The position numbers were made by a program, and so were the translations under genes. Source: Gracilimonas sp965227785 (GTDB lineage: Bacteria > Bacteroidota > Rhodothermia > Balneolales > Balneolaceae). From it: a DNA stretch of 64,000 bases. Location: positions 1,922,001-1,986,000 of the forward strand of contig NZ_OZ245785.1 of the NCBI RefSeq assembly GCF_965227785.1. Reading direction: 5' to 3'. Positions within the stretch are counted from its first letter, which is position 1, and each line of letters begins with the position of its first letter. The notes beneath the pieces are model-generated. The model was not told the DNA's origin and ran no database searches. It was given only the letters and a program-made list of their open reading frames with translations. Below are positions 23,962-31,827 of the stretch, piece after piece.

Positions 23962-24025
23962 GTTGTCATCCCGAGTGCCTGAGAAATAGCCAGGGAAGCT
24001 ATTCTTTATCACTAAGGATGACAAC
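23962..24025. repeat. Short MITE/REP-like palindromic element
   Basis: Bounded by GTTGTCATCC (23962-23971) and GGATGACAAC (24016-24025), with inner text CCGAGTGCCTGAGAAAT. The end motif resembles the GTCAT...ATGAC type seen at 6664 and 47705. Confidence 0.65.
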
Positions 24026-24051
24026 TCATACTGATACGACTTTGCAAGTAA

Positions 24052-25176
24052 TTACGGCCGGAATTTAATATCCACTTTTTTAGTCGGTGACTGCTCTTTG
24101 TTTCGGAGCGCCAGCTGTTGCTGCATATTACCAGTGGCTTCCATTAGTGCAGTAGCTGCTGGGGATTCACTGTCTTCCAGCACAATGGGTTTGCCGGAGT
24201 CGCCGCCCTCGCGCAAGGTTTGTTGAAGGGGTACTTCGGCCAACACGGGTACATTCATTTCCTGTGCCAAGTGAGCCGCGCCGCCTTTTCCAAAGATGTA
24301 ATATTTCTTGTCCGGCATATCCGGTGGAGTGAAATAAGCCATATTCTCTACCATGCCCAGCACAGGTACGTTCACTTTCTTAAACATCGCCACGCCTTTG
24401 CGGGCGTCATCAAGAGCCACGGTTTGCGGTGTGGATACAATCACAGAGCCTGTTAATGGAACAGTTTGAACGATAGTCAGCTGAATGTCGCCGGTGCCCG
24501 GAGGAAGGTCCAGGATCAGGTAATCCAGTTCGCCCCACTCCACATCAGTCATAAACTGTTTCACAGCGCTGGTGGCCATCGGTCCGCGCCACACCATAGC
24601 TTGATCCACATCCACCAAAAAGCCCATGGAAACAAGCTTAATTCCAAACTTCTCGTGTGGCACCAGTTTCTTTTGAGTGGTTATATTCGGCCGCTCATGG
24701 ATGTTGAACATAGTTGGGATGCTTGGGCCGTAGATGTCGGTATCCATCAAGCCGACTTTATGACCTTTTTTGGAAAGAGCGGCAGCGATATTTACAGCTA
24801 CCGTAGATTTTCCTACCCCACCTTTGCCCGAAGCAACGGCTATAATATTTTTTACACCCGGAAGAATTTCCTGCTGTTTTTCTTGCTGCTGTCCAGGCTT
24901 GGAAGCTTCCATCTCCCTCTTTTTGGAGAGATTCACTGCGGCCTGGATATCAACTATTGCCTCTTTGTCAACGAATTTCTGAATTGCTTCTTCGCATTTT
25001 TGGGATAATTGTTTTTCCAGCCCTTCATTTTTCTTGGGAAATTCCAGTGTAAAGGAAATATACTTGTCCTGAACAATCACATCCTGAACCATATCCAGGG
25101 AGATGAGGTCGCGTTGTTCTTCGGGGTGTAAAACCTGGCTGAGTGCCGATTTAACCTGCTCTTTATTGATAGACAT
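24052..25176 (-). CDS. Mrp/NBP35-family Fe-S cluster carrier ATPase
   Basis: 374 residues: an N-terminal MIP18/DUF59 domain (~1-85), a charged linker, then the P-loop ATPase with deviant Walker A 'ASGKGGVGKSTVAVNIA', 'GLMDTDIYGPSIPTMF', 'VWRGPMATSAVKQF' and 'DLPPGTGDIQLTI'. In ApbC/Mrp a CxxC near 'ENM' holds the bridging cluster; here that region reads 'ENMAYFTPPDMPDKKYYIFG' with no Cys, which I recall as typical of FCB-group Mrp proteins. The role in Fe-S delivery is thus a family inference and the cluster site may differ. Stands alone; next gene is divergent. Confidence 0.9.
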   Translation of the reverse strand: MSINKEQVKSALSQVLHPEEQRDLISLDMVQDVIVQDKYISFTLEFPKKNEGLEKQLSQKCEEAIQKFVDKEAIVDIQAAVNLSKKREMEASKPGQQQEKQQEILPGVKNIIAVASGKGGVGKSTVAVNIAAALSKKGHKVGLMDTDIYGPSIPTMFNIHERPNITTQKKLVPHEKFGIKLVSMGFLVDVDQAMVWRGPMATSAVKQFMTDVEWGELDYLILDLPPGTGDIQLTIVQTVPLTGSVIVSTPQTVALDDARKGVAMFKKVNVPVLGMVENMAYFTPPDMPDKKYYIFGKGGAAHLAQEMNVPVLAEVPLQQTLREGGDSGKPIVLEDSESPAATALMEATGNMQQQLALRNKEQSPTKKVDIKFRP

Positions 25177-25421
25177 GTATTGCTATGTGTCTTACTTAAT
25201 TATTTGCTGTTTTATGAATTCCTAAAGATAAGGAACTTAACAGAGGGATATGAGAAACAGTTGCCGGGAAAAAATAAATCCTGATAATCTTTAGAAATCT
25301 CCTATATACAATGATGTTTGCCAATAAATCAGTAAGTTTGGCTCAATGAAAATAAGCGGTACCAAAGGCTATAGCATATATCCAACAGGGTAATACGAAC
25401 AAAACCATTTCAGCAGACTTC

Positions 25422-26522
25422 ATGTCCAAAAAGACACCTTTCTATTCCATCCATGAAAAAGCAGGCGCCAAGCTGGTAGATTTTGCCGGATATCAGATGC
25501 CGGTTCAATACGCAGGAATTAAAACCGAGCATGCGGCCGTTCGCGAAGCCGTCGGGATGTTTGACGTTTCTCATATGGGTGAGTTTTTCATCAGCGGACC
25601 GGAAGCACTGGATTTAATTCAGAAGGTGACCGTGAACGATGCGTCCAAATTGGTGGAAGGCAAAGCGCAATACACTTGCATGTGCTATGAAGACGGCGGC
25701 ATTGTGGACGACCTGATTGTGTACAAGCTTTTTGACGATGCCGGGTACATCGTAGTCGTAAATGCATCCAATATTGAAAAGGATTTTGAGTGGATCACCC
25801 AAAACAACACCTTTGATGCAAATGTCCACAACCAGTCTGATGACACCTGCCTGTTAGCCGTTCAGGGGCCTAAATCGGTAGAAACCCTTCAGAAACTGAC
25901 GGATCTTGATTTAAATCAAATCAGTTTTTACAGCTATAAGATGGGAAGCCTGGCTGGAATGGAAAATGTGGTGTATTCTGCTACAGGTTACACCGGCGAA
26001 AAAGGATTTGAACTATATTTTGATAAAAGTCATGCTGACCCGGAGAAAGTGTGGAATTCCATTATGGAAGCCGGCGAGGAATTCGGTATTGAACCATGTG
26101 GCTTAGGTGCCCGTGATACTTTGCGCCTGGAAATGGGGTATGCACTTTACGGTAATGACATCACCAAAGACACACATCCACTTGAAGCTCGCTTAGGCTG
26201 GGTTACCAAATTTGATAAAGGAGATTTTAACGGAAAAGAAGCTCTTCTTAAGAAAAAAGAAGCAGGGTTTAGTCGCCGGCTTGTAGGCTTTGTGGTTGAA
26301 GGCGAGCGCAATATTCCGCGTCAGGGCTACGAGATTCAAAACGATGCGGGAGAGGCCATTGGAGGAGTAACCAGCGGAACAATGTCGATTACTTTGGGTA
26401 AAGGTATAGGTATGGGATACGTTGCTACAGACTACGCGGAAGAAGGAACGGAGATTGAAATCAGCATCCGCAGGAAGACGGCCAAAGCAACCGTTACCCG
26501 GCCACCATTTATCAAAAAATAA
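25422..26522 (+). CDS. gcvT: Aminomethyltransferase (glycine cleavage T protein)
   Basis: 366 residues. T protein moves the aminomethyl group from lipoylated H protein to tetrahydrofolate, releasing ammonia. Motifs: 'ARLVDFAGYQMPVQY'-like opening (here AKLVDFAGYQMPVQY), 'VREAVGMFDVSHMGEF', 'YTGEKGFELYFD', 'GLGARDTLRLEMGYALYGND' with the conserved Asp-Arg of the folate site, and 'GVTSGTMSITLGKGIGMGYV'. The other glycine-cleavage genes are not in the window, but lpdA and the lipoate genes are. It is followed 12 bases later by comB and then ftsK. Confidence 0.96.
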   Translation: MSKKTPFYSIHEKAGAKLVDFAGYQMPVQYAGIKTEHAAVREAVGMFDVSHMGEFFISGPEALDLIQKVTVNDASKLVEGKAQYTCMCYEDGGIVDDLIVYKLFDDAGYIVVVNASNIEKDFEWITQNNTFDANVHNQSDDTCLLAVQGPKSVETLQKLTDLDLNQISFYSYKMGSLAGMENVVYSATGYTGEKGFELYFDKSHADPEKVWNSIMEAGEEFGIEPCGLGARDTLRLEMGYALYGNDITKDTHPLEARLGWVTKFDKGDFNGKEALLKKKEAGFSRRLVGFVVEGERNIPRQGYEIQNDAGEAIGGVTSGTMSITLGKGIGMGYVATDYAEEGTEIEISIRRKTAKATVTRPPFIKK

Positions 26523-26534
26523 TAAAGAGAGAAT

Positions 26535-27272
26535 ATGCCAGAGATTAATTATATCGACGTTTTCTTTTCCGTACAGGCTTTCCAGGAAGAAGAGCTGCGC
26601 GGGAAAACAGCGGTCATCATTGATGTATTAAGAGCTTCGTCATCCATCACTACCGCGCTGAGCAACGGGGCAAAGAAAATCATCCCTGTAGCTGATATGA
26701 GTGATGCCATGAAGATCGCCAATACGATGGACCAGAAAGATTTTTTATTGTGCGGCGAGAAGAACGGGACCAAAATTGAAGGATATCACCTCGGGAACTC
26801 TCCGGCTGAATATGAGCCGGAAGTGGTAAAAGGCAAAACACTGATTTTCAACACCACAAACGGCACCAAAGCTATTAAAAAAGCATCCCTTGCCAACCAG
26901 ATTTATGTGGGCACCTTCCTGAATCAGAATAGCATTTTGAATGCCCTGAAGGAACATGACGATGAGGTTGTTTTGGTATGCTCAGGTTGGCAGGGGCGTT
27001 TGTCAATCGAAGATACCTTGTTCGCCGGCTCGCTACTGCATGCCATTACAGGAGGAGAGCTGCCCGATTCAGCCAAAGACGGGGCTAAAGTTGCATTTGG
27101 TCTTTTCCAAAAATTTGGGGATGATTTAGAAGGAGCCATCAGCAAGAGTGATCATGCAAAAAGATTGGCTGAACTGGTTCCAAATGGCGATATTGAATTC
27201 TGTTGTAAAGTAAATGAATTTGATGTGCTTCCCGGCATGCGGGATGGCATCCTGACCAATTTGAATGGCTAA
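26535..27272 (+). CDS. ComB-type 2-phosphosulfolactate phosphatase family protein
   Basis: 245 residues matching the ComB family: 'VDVFFSVQAF'-like start, 'TAVIIDVLRASSSITTALSNGA', 'LLCGEKNGTKIEGYHLGNSP', 'LIFNTTNGTKAI' and 'CSGWQGRLSIEDTLFAG'. In methanogens the enzyme dephosphorylates 2-phosphosulfolactate on the way to coenzyme M. No other coenzyme-M genes are visible, so the substrate here may be different; some bacteria use sulfolactate in spores or as a by-product. It begins 12 bases after gcvT and overlaps ftsK by eight bases, indicating coupled expression. Confidence 0.88.
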   Translation: MPEINYIDVFFSVQAFQEEELRGKTAVIIDVLRASSSITTALSNGAKKIIPVADMSDAMKIANTMDQKDFLLCGEKNGTKIEGYHLGNSPAEYEPEVVKGKTLIFNTTNGTKAIKKASLANQIYVGTFLNQNSILNALKEHDDEVVLVCSGWQGRLSIEDTLFAGSLLHAITGGELPDSAKDGAKVAFGLFQKFGDDLEGAISKSDHAKRLAELVPNGDIEFCCKVNEFDVLPGMRDGILTNLNG

Positions 27273-29811
27273 AAATAACCTAAATACATCTACAACTACG
27301 GGGCTGGATTCAAACCGTAAGGTCGAAATTATCGGTATCATTGTGATGTCGATTGCGATTTTACTCGGGCTGAGCATCATATCCTATAATCCGGAAGACT
27401 ATCAATACGCCAAAAGTATTTCCTTCCTCGATTTGTTTAACCCTGACGCATCCTCCCGGCTGGTGCAAAATTGGTTGGGTCCGGTTGGAGCCTACCTGTC
27501 CCATTACTTGGTGCACAGCTTATTCGGTTATACCAGCATTATCCTGGCGCTGATAACCGGTTATCACGGCTGGCATACCTTTCGCCGGCGCGACTTTAAA
27601 GAACTGAGTTGGCTAACGGTACTTTCCATTTGGGGCATGGTATTGCTTTCCACTTTTATTGGCTGGCTGAATACCAATGCTGACTTTCCGGCCGACTCGA
27701 TTTGGAGCGGATCAGCTGGAATAGCTATCTCACAGGTACTGCAGAACATCACAGGCATCGGGTCTATTTTTATTCTGTCAGTTTTGATGATTGTAACCTT
27801 GTTGATGTTTGTAGATCGTGACCTTCAGAAAACCATCGACAGTGTGAAGATTTGGATGGATAACCTGCGGGATAAAATGGAAGACTGGCGGGCTGAACGC
27901 CAGCTTCGGAAGGAGCAAAAAGCCCAGGAGCGGGAAGAACGCATAGCTGCCAAGAAAGCGGCGAAGGAAGAGGAAAAGGCGCAGCAGCAAGCCAAAAAGG
28001 AAGAAAGCAGTTCCGAGAACGAAGAGAAAGAACTTCAGAAAAAAGAAATTGCCGAGCCACAGGACGAGAAAGAACCCGTGAAGCCCGCTCCTTCCATTGA
28101 TGAGTTAGTGGAGAAGTCGGAAGAGGAAGAGCGCAAGCAGCGTGAAAAAGATAAGGAAGAAGTTAATACGCTGGATACCCGACAGCGGGCTTCGCTTGAA
28201 AAAGAAGAAGTGGTTGATGAGGAGGAAGACGACCTGGAAGTATCCGTATATGTAGGTAAGGGTGAAGAGGAAGCGGATGAGAAAGACCTGGACAAGCAGA
28301 ACCGGGAAAAGGCCAAGGAAGTCCCGGTCATCAAATACAAGTTCCCTAAAGTAGATTTGCTGGACCCCCCTCCGAATGAGGGTAATGAAGTTGATCTTGA
28401 AGAGATTAAAGAGAACAAACGGATCATCCTTGATAAACTGAAGCGACACAAAATTGAGATCGTAGGTATCAACGCGATTGTAGGGCCAACGGTAACATTA
28501 TATGAGCTGGAACCGGCCCCTGATGTGAAAATTTCCAAGATCGAAAGCTACTCCAACGACCTGAAAATGGCTACAGCTTCCAAAGGTTTGCGCATGCTTT
28601 CGCCGATTCCGGGCAAGTCGGCCGTAGGTATTGAGGTGCCGAACAGCACGCGCGAAACGGTGTATATCAAACAAGTGATTAACACCAAGAAATTTGTGGA
28701 AACTGACTTTGTTCTTCCGGTGGCTTTTGGGAAAACCATTGAGAACGAAGTATTTATGATCGACCTCACCAAGATGCCTCACTTGCTGATTGCAGGTGCT
28801 ACCGGCTCGGGTAAGTCGGTGGGGATTAATACAATTATCACGTGTCTGTTGTATAAGTGCCATCCGGACAATCTGAAGTTTGTGATGATTGACCCGAAGA
28901 AAATTGAGCTTTCCCTGTATCGGAATATTCAAAACCATTTTCTGGCTATGCTGCCGGATGCAGATGAGCCCATCGTTACGGATACTACCAAGGCCCAGGA
29001 AACGTTGGAAAGCTTGTGTAAGGAAATGGATGATCGCTATGACCTGCTGAAGATGGCCATGGTTCGAGACATCAAATCTTACAATGAAAAGTATGCAACC
29101 GGTGAGCTGGATGAAGAGCTGGGACACCGGCATCTGCCCTACATTGTAGTAATTATCGATGAGCTGGCCGACCTGATGATGACAGCCGGTAAGCAGATCG
29201 AAGAACCTATTGCACGGTTGGCTCAGCTGGCTCGTGCTATTGGGATTCATCTGGTGGTGGCTACGCAGCGGCCTTCGGTGAATGTGATTACCGGTACTAT
29301 TAAAGCCAACTTCCCGGCACGAATTGCTTACCAGGTGGCTTCCAAAGTTGATTCGAGAACAATTCTGGATCAGGGTGGTGCCGACCAGCTGATCGGTATG
29401 GGAGATATGCTGTTTAATAACGGAACCGGGTTGGTTCGAATCCAAAACGCCTTTGTTTCTACCGAAGAGGTAGATGAGATCAACTCTTTTATTGGCCAAC
29501 AGGCGGGATATAAGGAACCTTTCCATTTACCCATCATTAAAGAGGATGTAGCAGACATTCCGGACCCTCTGGATGATATTGACGAATACTTTGAAGCCGC
29601 GGCCAAGCTGGTAATATTACATCAACAAGGATCGGTTTCTCTGTTGCAACGTAAATTGAAAATCGGCTACAACCGCGCCGGTCGAATTATAGATCAATTA
29701 TTTAATGCAGGAATTGTTGGACCATATCAGGGCAGTACCGCTAGGGATGTACTCATCCAGGATGAAGAAGAACTTCAGGAATTATTGGACAATCTTGATG
29801 AGTATGATTAG
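27265..29811 (+). CDS. ftsK: DNA translocase FtsK/SpoIIIE
   Basis: 848 residues. The N-terminus has four membrane helices (~20-190) anchoring it at the division septum; residues ~195-370 are a highly charged K/E-rich linker. The motor domain follows, with Walker A 'GATGSGKSVGINT' near 511, Walker B 'YIVVIIDELADLMM', and 'VVATQRPSVNVITG'. The C-terminal gamma winged helix is present: 'KLVILHQQGSVSLLQRKLKIG' region to 'YQGSTARDVLI'. It pumps chromosome DNA at division and activates XerCD dimer resolution. Overlaps comB in front and the LolA-like gene behind. Confidence 0.96.
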   Translation: MAKNNLNTSTTTGLDSNRKVEIIGIIVMSIAILLGLSIISYNPEDYQYAKSISFLDLFNPDASSRLVQNWLGPVGAYLSHYLVHSLFGYTSIILALITGYHGWHTFRRRDFKELSWLTVLSIWGMVLLSTFIGWLNTNADFPADSIWSGSAGIAISQVLQNITGIGSIFILSVLMIVTLLMFVDRDLQKTIDSVKIWMDNLRDKMEDWRAERQLRKEQKAQEREERIAAKKAAKEEEKAQQQAKKEESSSENEEKELQKKEIAEPQDEKEPVKPAPSIDELVEKSEEEERKQREKDKEEVNTLDTRQRASLEKEEVVDEEEDDLEVSVYVGKGEEEADEKDLDKQNREKAKEVPVIKYKFPKVDLLDPPPNEGNEVDLEEIKENKRIILDKLKRHKIEIVGINAIVGPTVTLYELEPAPDVKISKIESYSNDLKMATASKGLRMLSPIPGKSAVGIEVPNSTRETVYIKQVINTKKFVETDFVLPVAFGKTIENEVFMIDLTKMPHLLIAGATGSGKSVGINTIITCLLYKCHPDNLKFVMIDPKKIELSLYRNIQNHFLAMLPDADEPIVTDTTKAQETLESLCKEMDDRYDLLKMAMVRDIKSYNEKYATGELDEELGHRHLPYIVVIIDELADLMMTAGKQIEEPIARLAQLARAIGIHLVVATQRPSVNVITGTIKANFPARIAYQVASKVDSRTILDQGGADQLIGMGDMLFNNGTGLVRIQNAFVSTEEVDEINSFIGQQAGYKEPFHLPIIKEDVADIPDPLDDIDEYFEAAAKLVILHQQGSVSLLQRKLKIGYNRAGRIIDQLFNAGIVGPYQGSTARDVLIQDEEELQELLDNLDEYD

Positions 29812-30538
29812 GAAGAGCTTTCCGCTGACAGGCTTCAGCTCTCAACTTGCCGGGCGCCTTGTCCCAAACCAGCAACTCGTTCCGAATCTCCGGTTCGGAA
29901 AGCCTGCAGGAACCTCTGATTCCACTTATGTATTTAAAGCTCTGTCCCTGTTTTTTGTAATTAGCTTGCTTATCAGTTCATCCGTCATTGCGCAAACCTC
30001 AAACTTTGATCAGCTGAAGGATAAGTTTGACGAGGGGCTTGTATTCCGGGCTATGTTTACCCAAACATTTACTGACTCCTACACCGGGGAAGTGACCCGC
30101 AGTGAAGGGCAAATCTGGCTCGACAAAGTTCGGTATAAGCTTGAGGCCGACGGACAAGTGGTTGTGGTAGATGGAGAAACCTCAAAAGTTTATGACCCAT
30201 CCAGAAATCGTGTGATCATTGATGCGTATAATGCCGATGAAGATGATTTTGCACCGTCCCGAATGCTTAGCGGCATCGATACCACCTATACTGTCAGTGA
30301 AGAGCAAATGGATGGTCAGACTAAAATAACCTTGATTTCAAACGATGACTTCGCGGTATTTGTGGAAGTTGAGATAGTCATCGACGATCAGTTTCGGCCA
30401 ACAGAAATCACTGCATGGGATATTTCAGATAATGAAATTGTAACTACTTTTTCTGAGGGAGCTTTTCTTAAACCGGAAGACGGCCTGTTTCAGCTCGAAT
30501 TTCCTGATGAAGCCGAAGTTGTGGATATGAGATATTAA
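29804..30538 (+). CDS. LolA-like periplasmic outer-membrane lipoprotein carrier
   Basis: 244 residues from the ATG at 29804, which overlaps the ftsK stop by eight bases; longer in-frame extensions would read into ftsK without support. A signal-like hydrophobic segment 'ALSLFFVISLLISSSVIA' sits unusually far in (about residues 46-63). The mature part has the LolA pattern: 'RAMFTQTFTDSYTGEVTRSEGQIWL', 'RYKLEADGQVVVVDGETSKVYDP' and 'PEDGLFQLEFPDEAEVVDM'. LolA ferries lipoproteins from inner to outer membrane. ftsK-lolA adjacency is common in bacteria. The long N-terminus before the signal segment may mean the true start is a non-ATG codon further in. Confidence 0.85.
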   Translation: MIRKSFPLTGFSSQLAGRLVPNQQLVPNLRFGKPAGTSDSTYVFKALSLFFVISLLISSSVIAQTSNFDQLKDKFDEGLVFRAMFTQTFTDSYTGEVTRSEGQIWLDKVRYKLEADGQVVVVDGETSKVYDPSRNRVIIDAYNADEDDFAPSRMLSGIDTTYTVSEEQMDGQTKITLISNDDFAVFVEVEIVIDDQFRPTEITAWDISDNEIVTTFSEGAFLKPEDGLFQLEFPDEAEVVDMRY

Positions 30539-30571
30539 GTTGGTGAATCGTTATTCGTAAATAGCCGGGTA

Positions 30572-30601
30572 CACGAATAGCGAATTCACGAATAGCGAAT
30601 T
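30572..30601. repeat. Two tandem copies of a 15-bp sequence
   Basis: CACGAATAGCGAATT occurs at 30572-30586 and again, perfectly, at 30587-30601, 12 bases before the next start codon. A related TTATTCGTAAATAG lies upstream at 30551. Confidence 0.75.
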
Positions 30602-30613
30602 GACCAAATAGAA

Positions 30614-31642
30614 ATGGATATAAAAAAAGTAGTAAAGGTAGTTGGCAGCGTCGCACTGGGGATTCTTTTTCTCTGGCTGGCTTTTCGGGAAGTTGAGTTT
30701 GCAGAGGTTGTTGAATCGGCCCGCGGGATGTCATGGTCGTGGGTTCTTCCTTTTGCTGCAACCACACTTTTTGCCCATTTCATCAGAGCTCTGCGTTGGG
30801 AAATGCTTTTCACCAATAAAGATAAAGTGCCTTCTAAAACTACCTTGTTTACCGGAGTGATGTTTGGATATCTGGTTAACATCCCGCTTCCAAGAGTGGG
30901 AGAAGTAGCCCGCCCGGTATACGTAGCCCGCCAGGTTGATGAAAGTAACAGCAAGGTCATCGGGACCATTGTACTGGAACGTGTGGTTGATTTGTTGGGC
31001 ATGCTACTCCTGATGGCTTTCGTGGTGGTGTTTCTGGTTGCTGATCCTCAGGTTCTTTCCCGTTTATTTGGAGTTGATATCACGAGCTCAGAAACGCAGA
31101 TTAATTTCATTCTTACACTTGGAAAATATGGTCTGTATGCGGCTGCAGGACTCGGACTGCTCCTTTGGCTTTTCAAAAAAGCAGAGGAAAAGACAGAAGG
31201 AAAAATTGCTGACTTCGTCCATAAGGTTCAGAAAGTGATCAAAACTTTTGTAGATGGATTGCTTGCCATTAAGGAGCTTAAAAACTGGCCGCTGTTCATC
31301 TTTTATTCCCTCCTGATTTGGGCGTTCTACATAACCATGACTTACATCGGGTTCTGGATGTTTGATATGCAGAATGTGTATGATCTTGGAATCACGGAAG
31401 CGGTTGTACTTACCGTTGTAAGTGCAGTCGGCATTTCAATTCCCACACCTGGCGGAGTAGGCACTTATCATCTGTTTATAACCAAGACTCTTCTGATCTT
31501 ATATGCAGTACCAGAAGCAACCGGACTTGCATATGCAACTATTGCCCATGCAGCAACACTGGTTATTATTATTAGCAGTACCCCCATTTTGCTGGCTATA
31601 AATAAGTATCAGCTTATGAAGAAAGAGGCGGGGGAACATTGA
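30614..31642 (+). CDS. UPF0104 / lysylphosphatidylglycerol-synthase-type membrane protein
   Basis: 342 residues, about eight membrane helices. Family features: 'WSWVLPFAATTLFAHFIRALRWEMLF', 'GVMFGYLVNIPLPRVGEVARPVYVAR', 'GTIVLERVVDLLGMLLLM' and near the end 'SIPTPGGVGTYHLFI'. This is the flippase-like transmembrane domain (LPG_synthase_TM) without the catalytic aminoacyl-transfer domain; such stand-alone proteins are thought to move lipids, but the substrate is unknown. It is separated from the LolA-like gene by 75 bases containing the tandem repeat. The stop overlaps dispersed repeat copy 4. Confidence 0.88.
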   Translation: MDIKKVVKVVGSVALGILFLWLAFREVEFAEVVESARGMSWSWVLPFAATTLFAHFIRALRWEMLFTNKDKVPSKTTLFTGVMFGYLVNIPLPRVGEVARPVYVARQVDESNSKVIGTIVLERVVDLLGMLLLMAFVVVFLVADPQVLSRLFGVDITSSETQINFILTLGKYGLYAAAGLGLLLWLFKKAEEKTEGKIADFVHKVQKVIKTFVDGLLAIKELKNWPLFIFYSLLIWAFYITMTYIGFWMFDMQNVYDLGITEAVVLTVVSAVGISIPTPGGVGTYHLFITKTLLILYAVPEATGLAYATIAHAATLVIIISSTPILLAINKYQLMKKEAGEH

Positions 31643-31693
31643 ACCTGCCTTTGCCGTCAGGCAGGCAAGGAACATTCAACATTCAATGTTGAA
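31633..31693. repeat. Dispersed 'AAGGAACATTCAA' repeat, copy 4, with inserted hairpin
   Basis: Reads GGAACATTGAAC, then a CCTGCCT...AGGCAGG hairpin (31644-31664), then AAGGAACATTCAACATTCAA. The outer parts match the other copies; the central hairpin is unique to this copy. Confidence 0.55.
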
Positions 31694-31827
31694 GTGGTAT
31701 GGTAGGGTTTGGTTCTTAAAAGCAAACAGCCCTACTGATAAAGCATAATTATTGAATAGGCGTCTTTCTCCTTATTAAAGAGGGAAAAAAGAGGTCGAAG
31801 GAGTTTGGCAAAATAATTGATACAGAA

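Noticed and set aside
28035..28538. Ser-rich minus-strand frame inside ftsK
   Set aside because: It is the complement of the Glu/Lys-rich linker of FtsK; Ser/Phe runs come from reading GAA/GAG codons backwards.
28498..29526. Long open frame (342 codons) on the minus strand inside ftsK
   Set aside because: It is antisense to the conserved FtsK motor domain, whose motifs are intact; the translated product has no recognisable motif and unusual composition.
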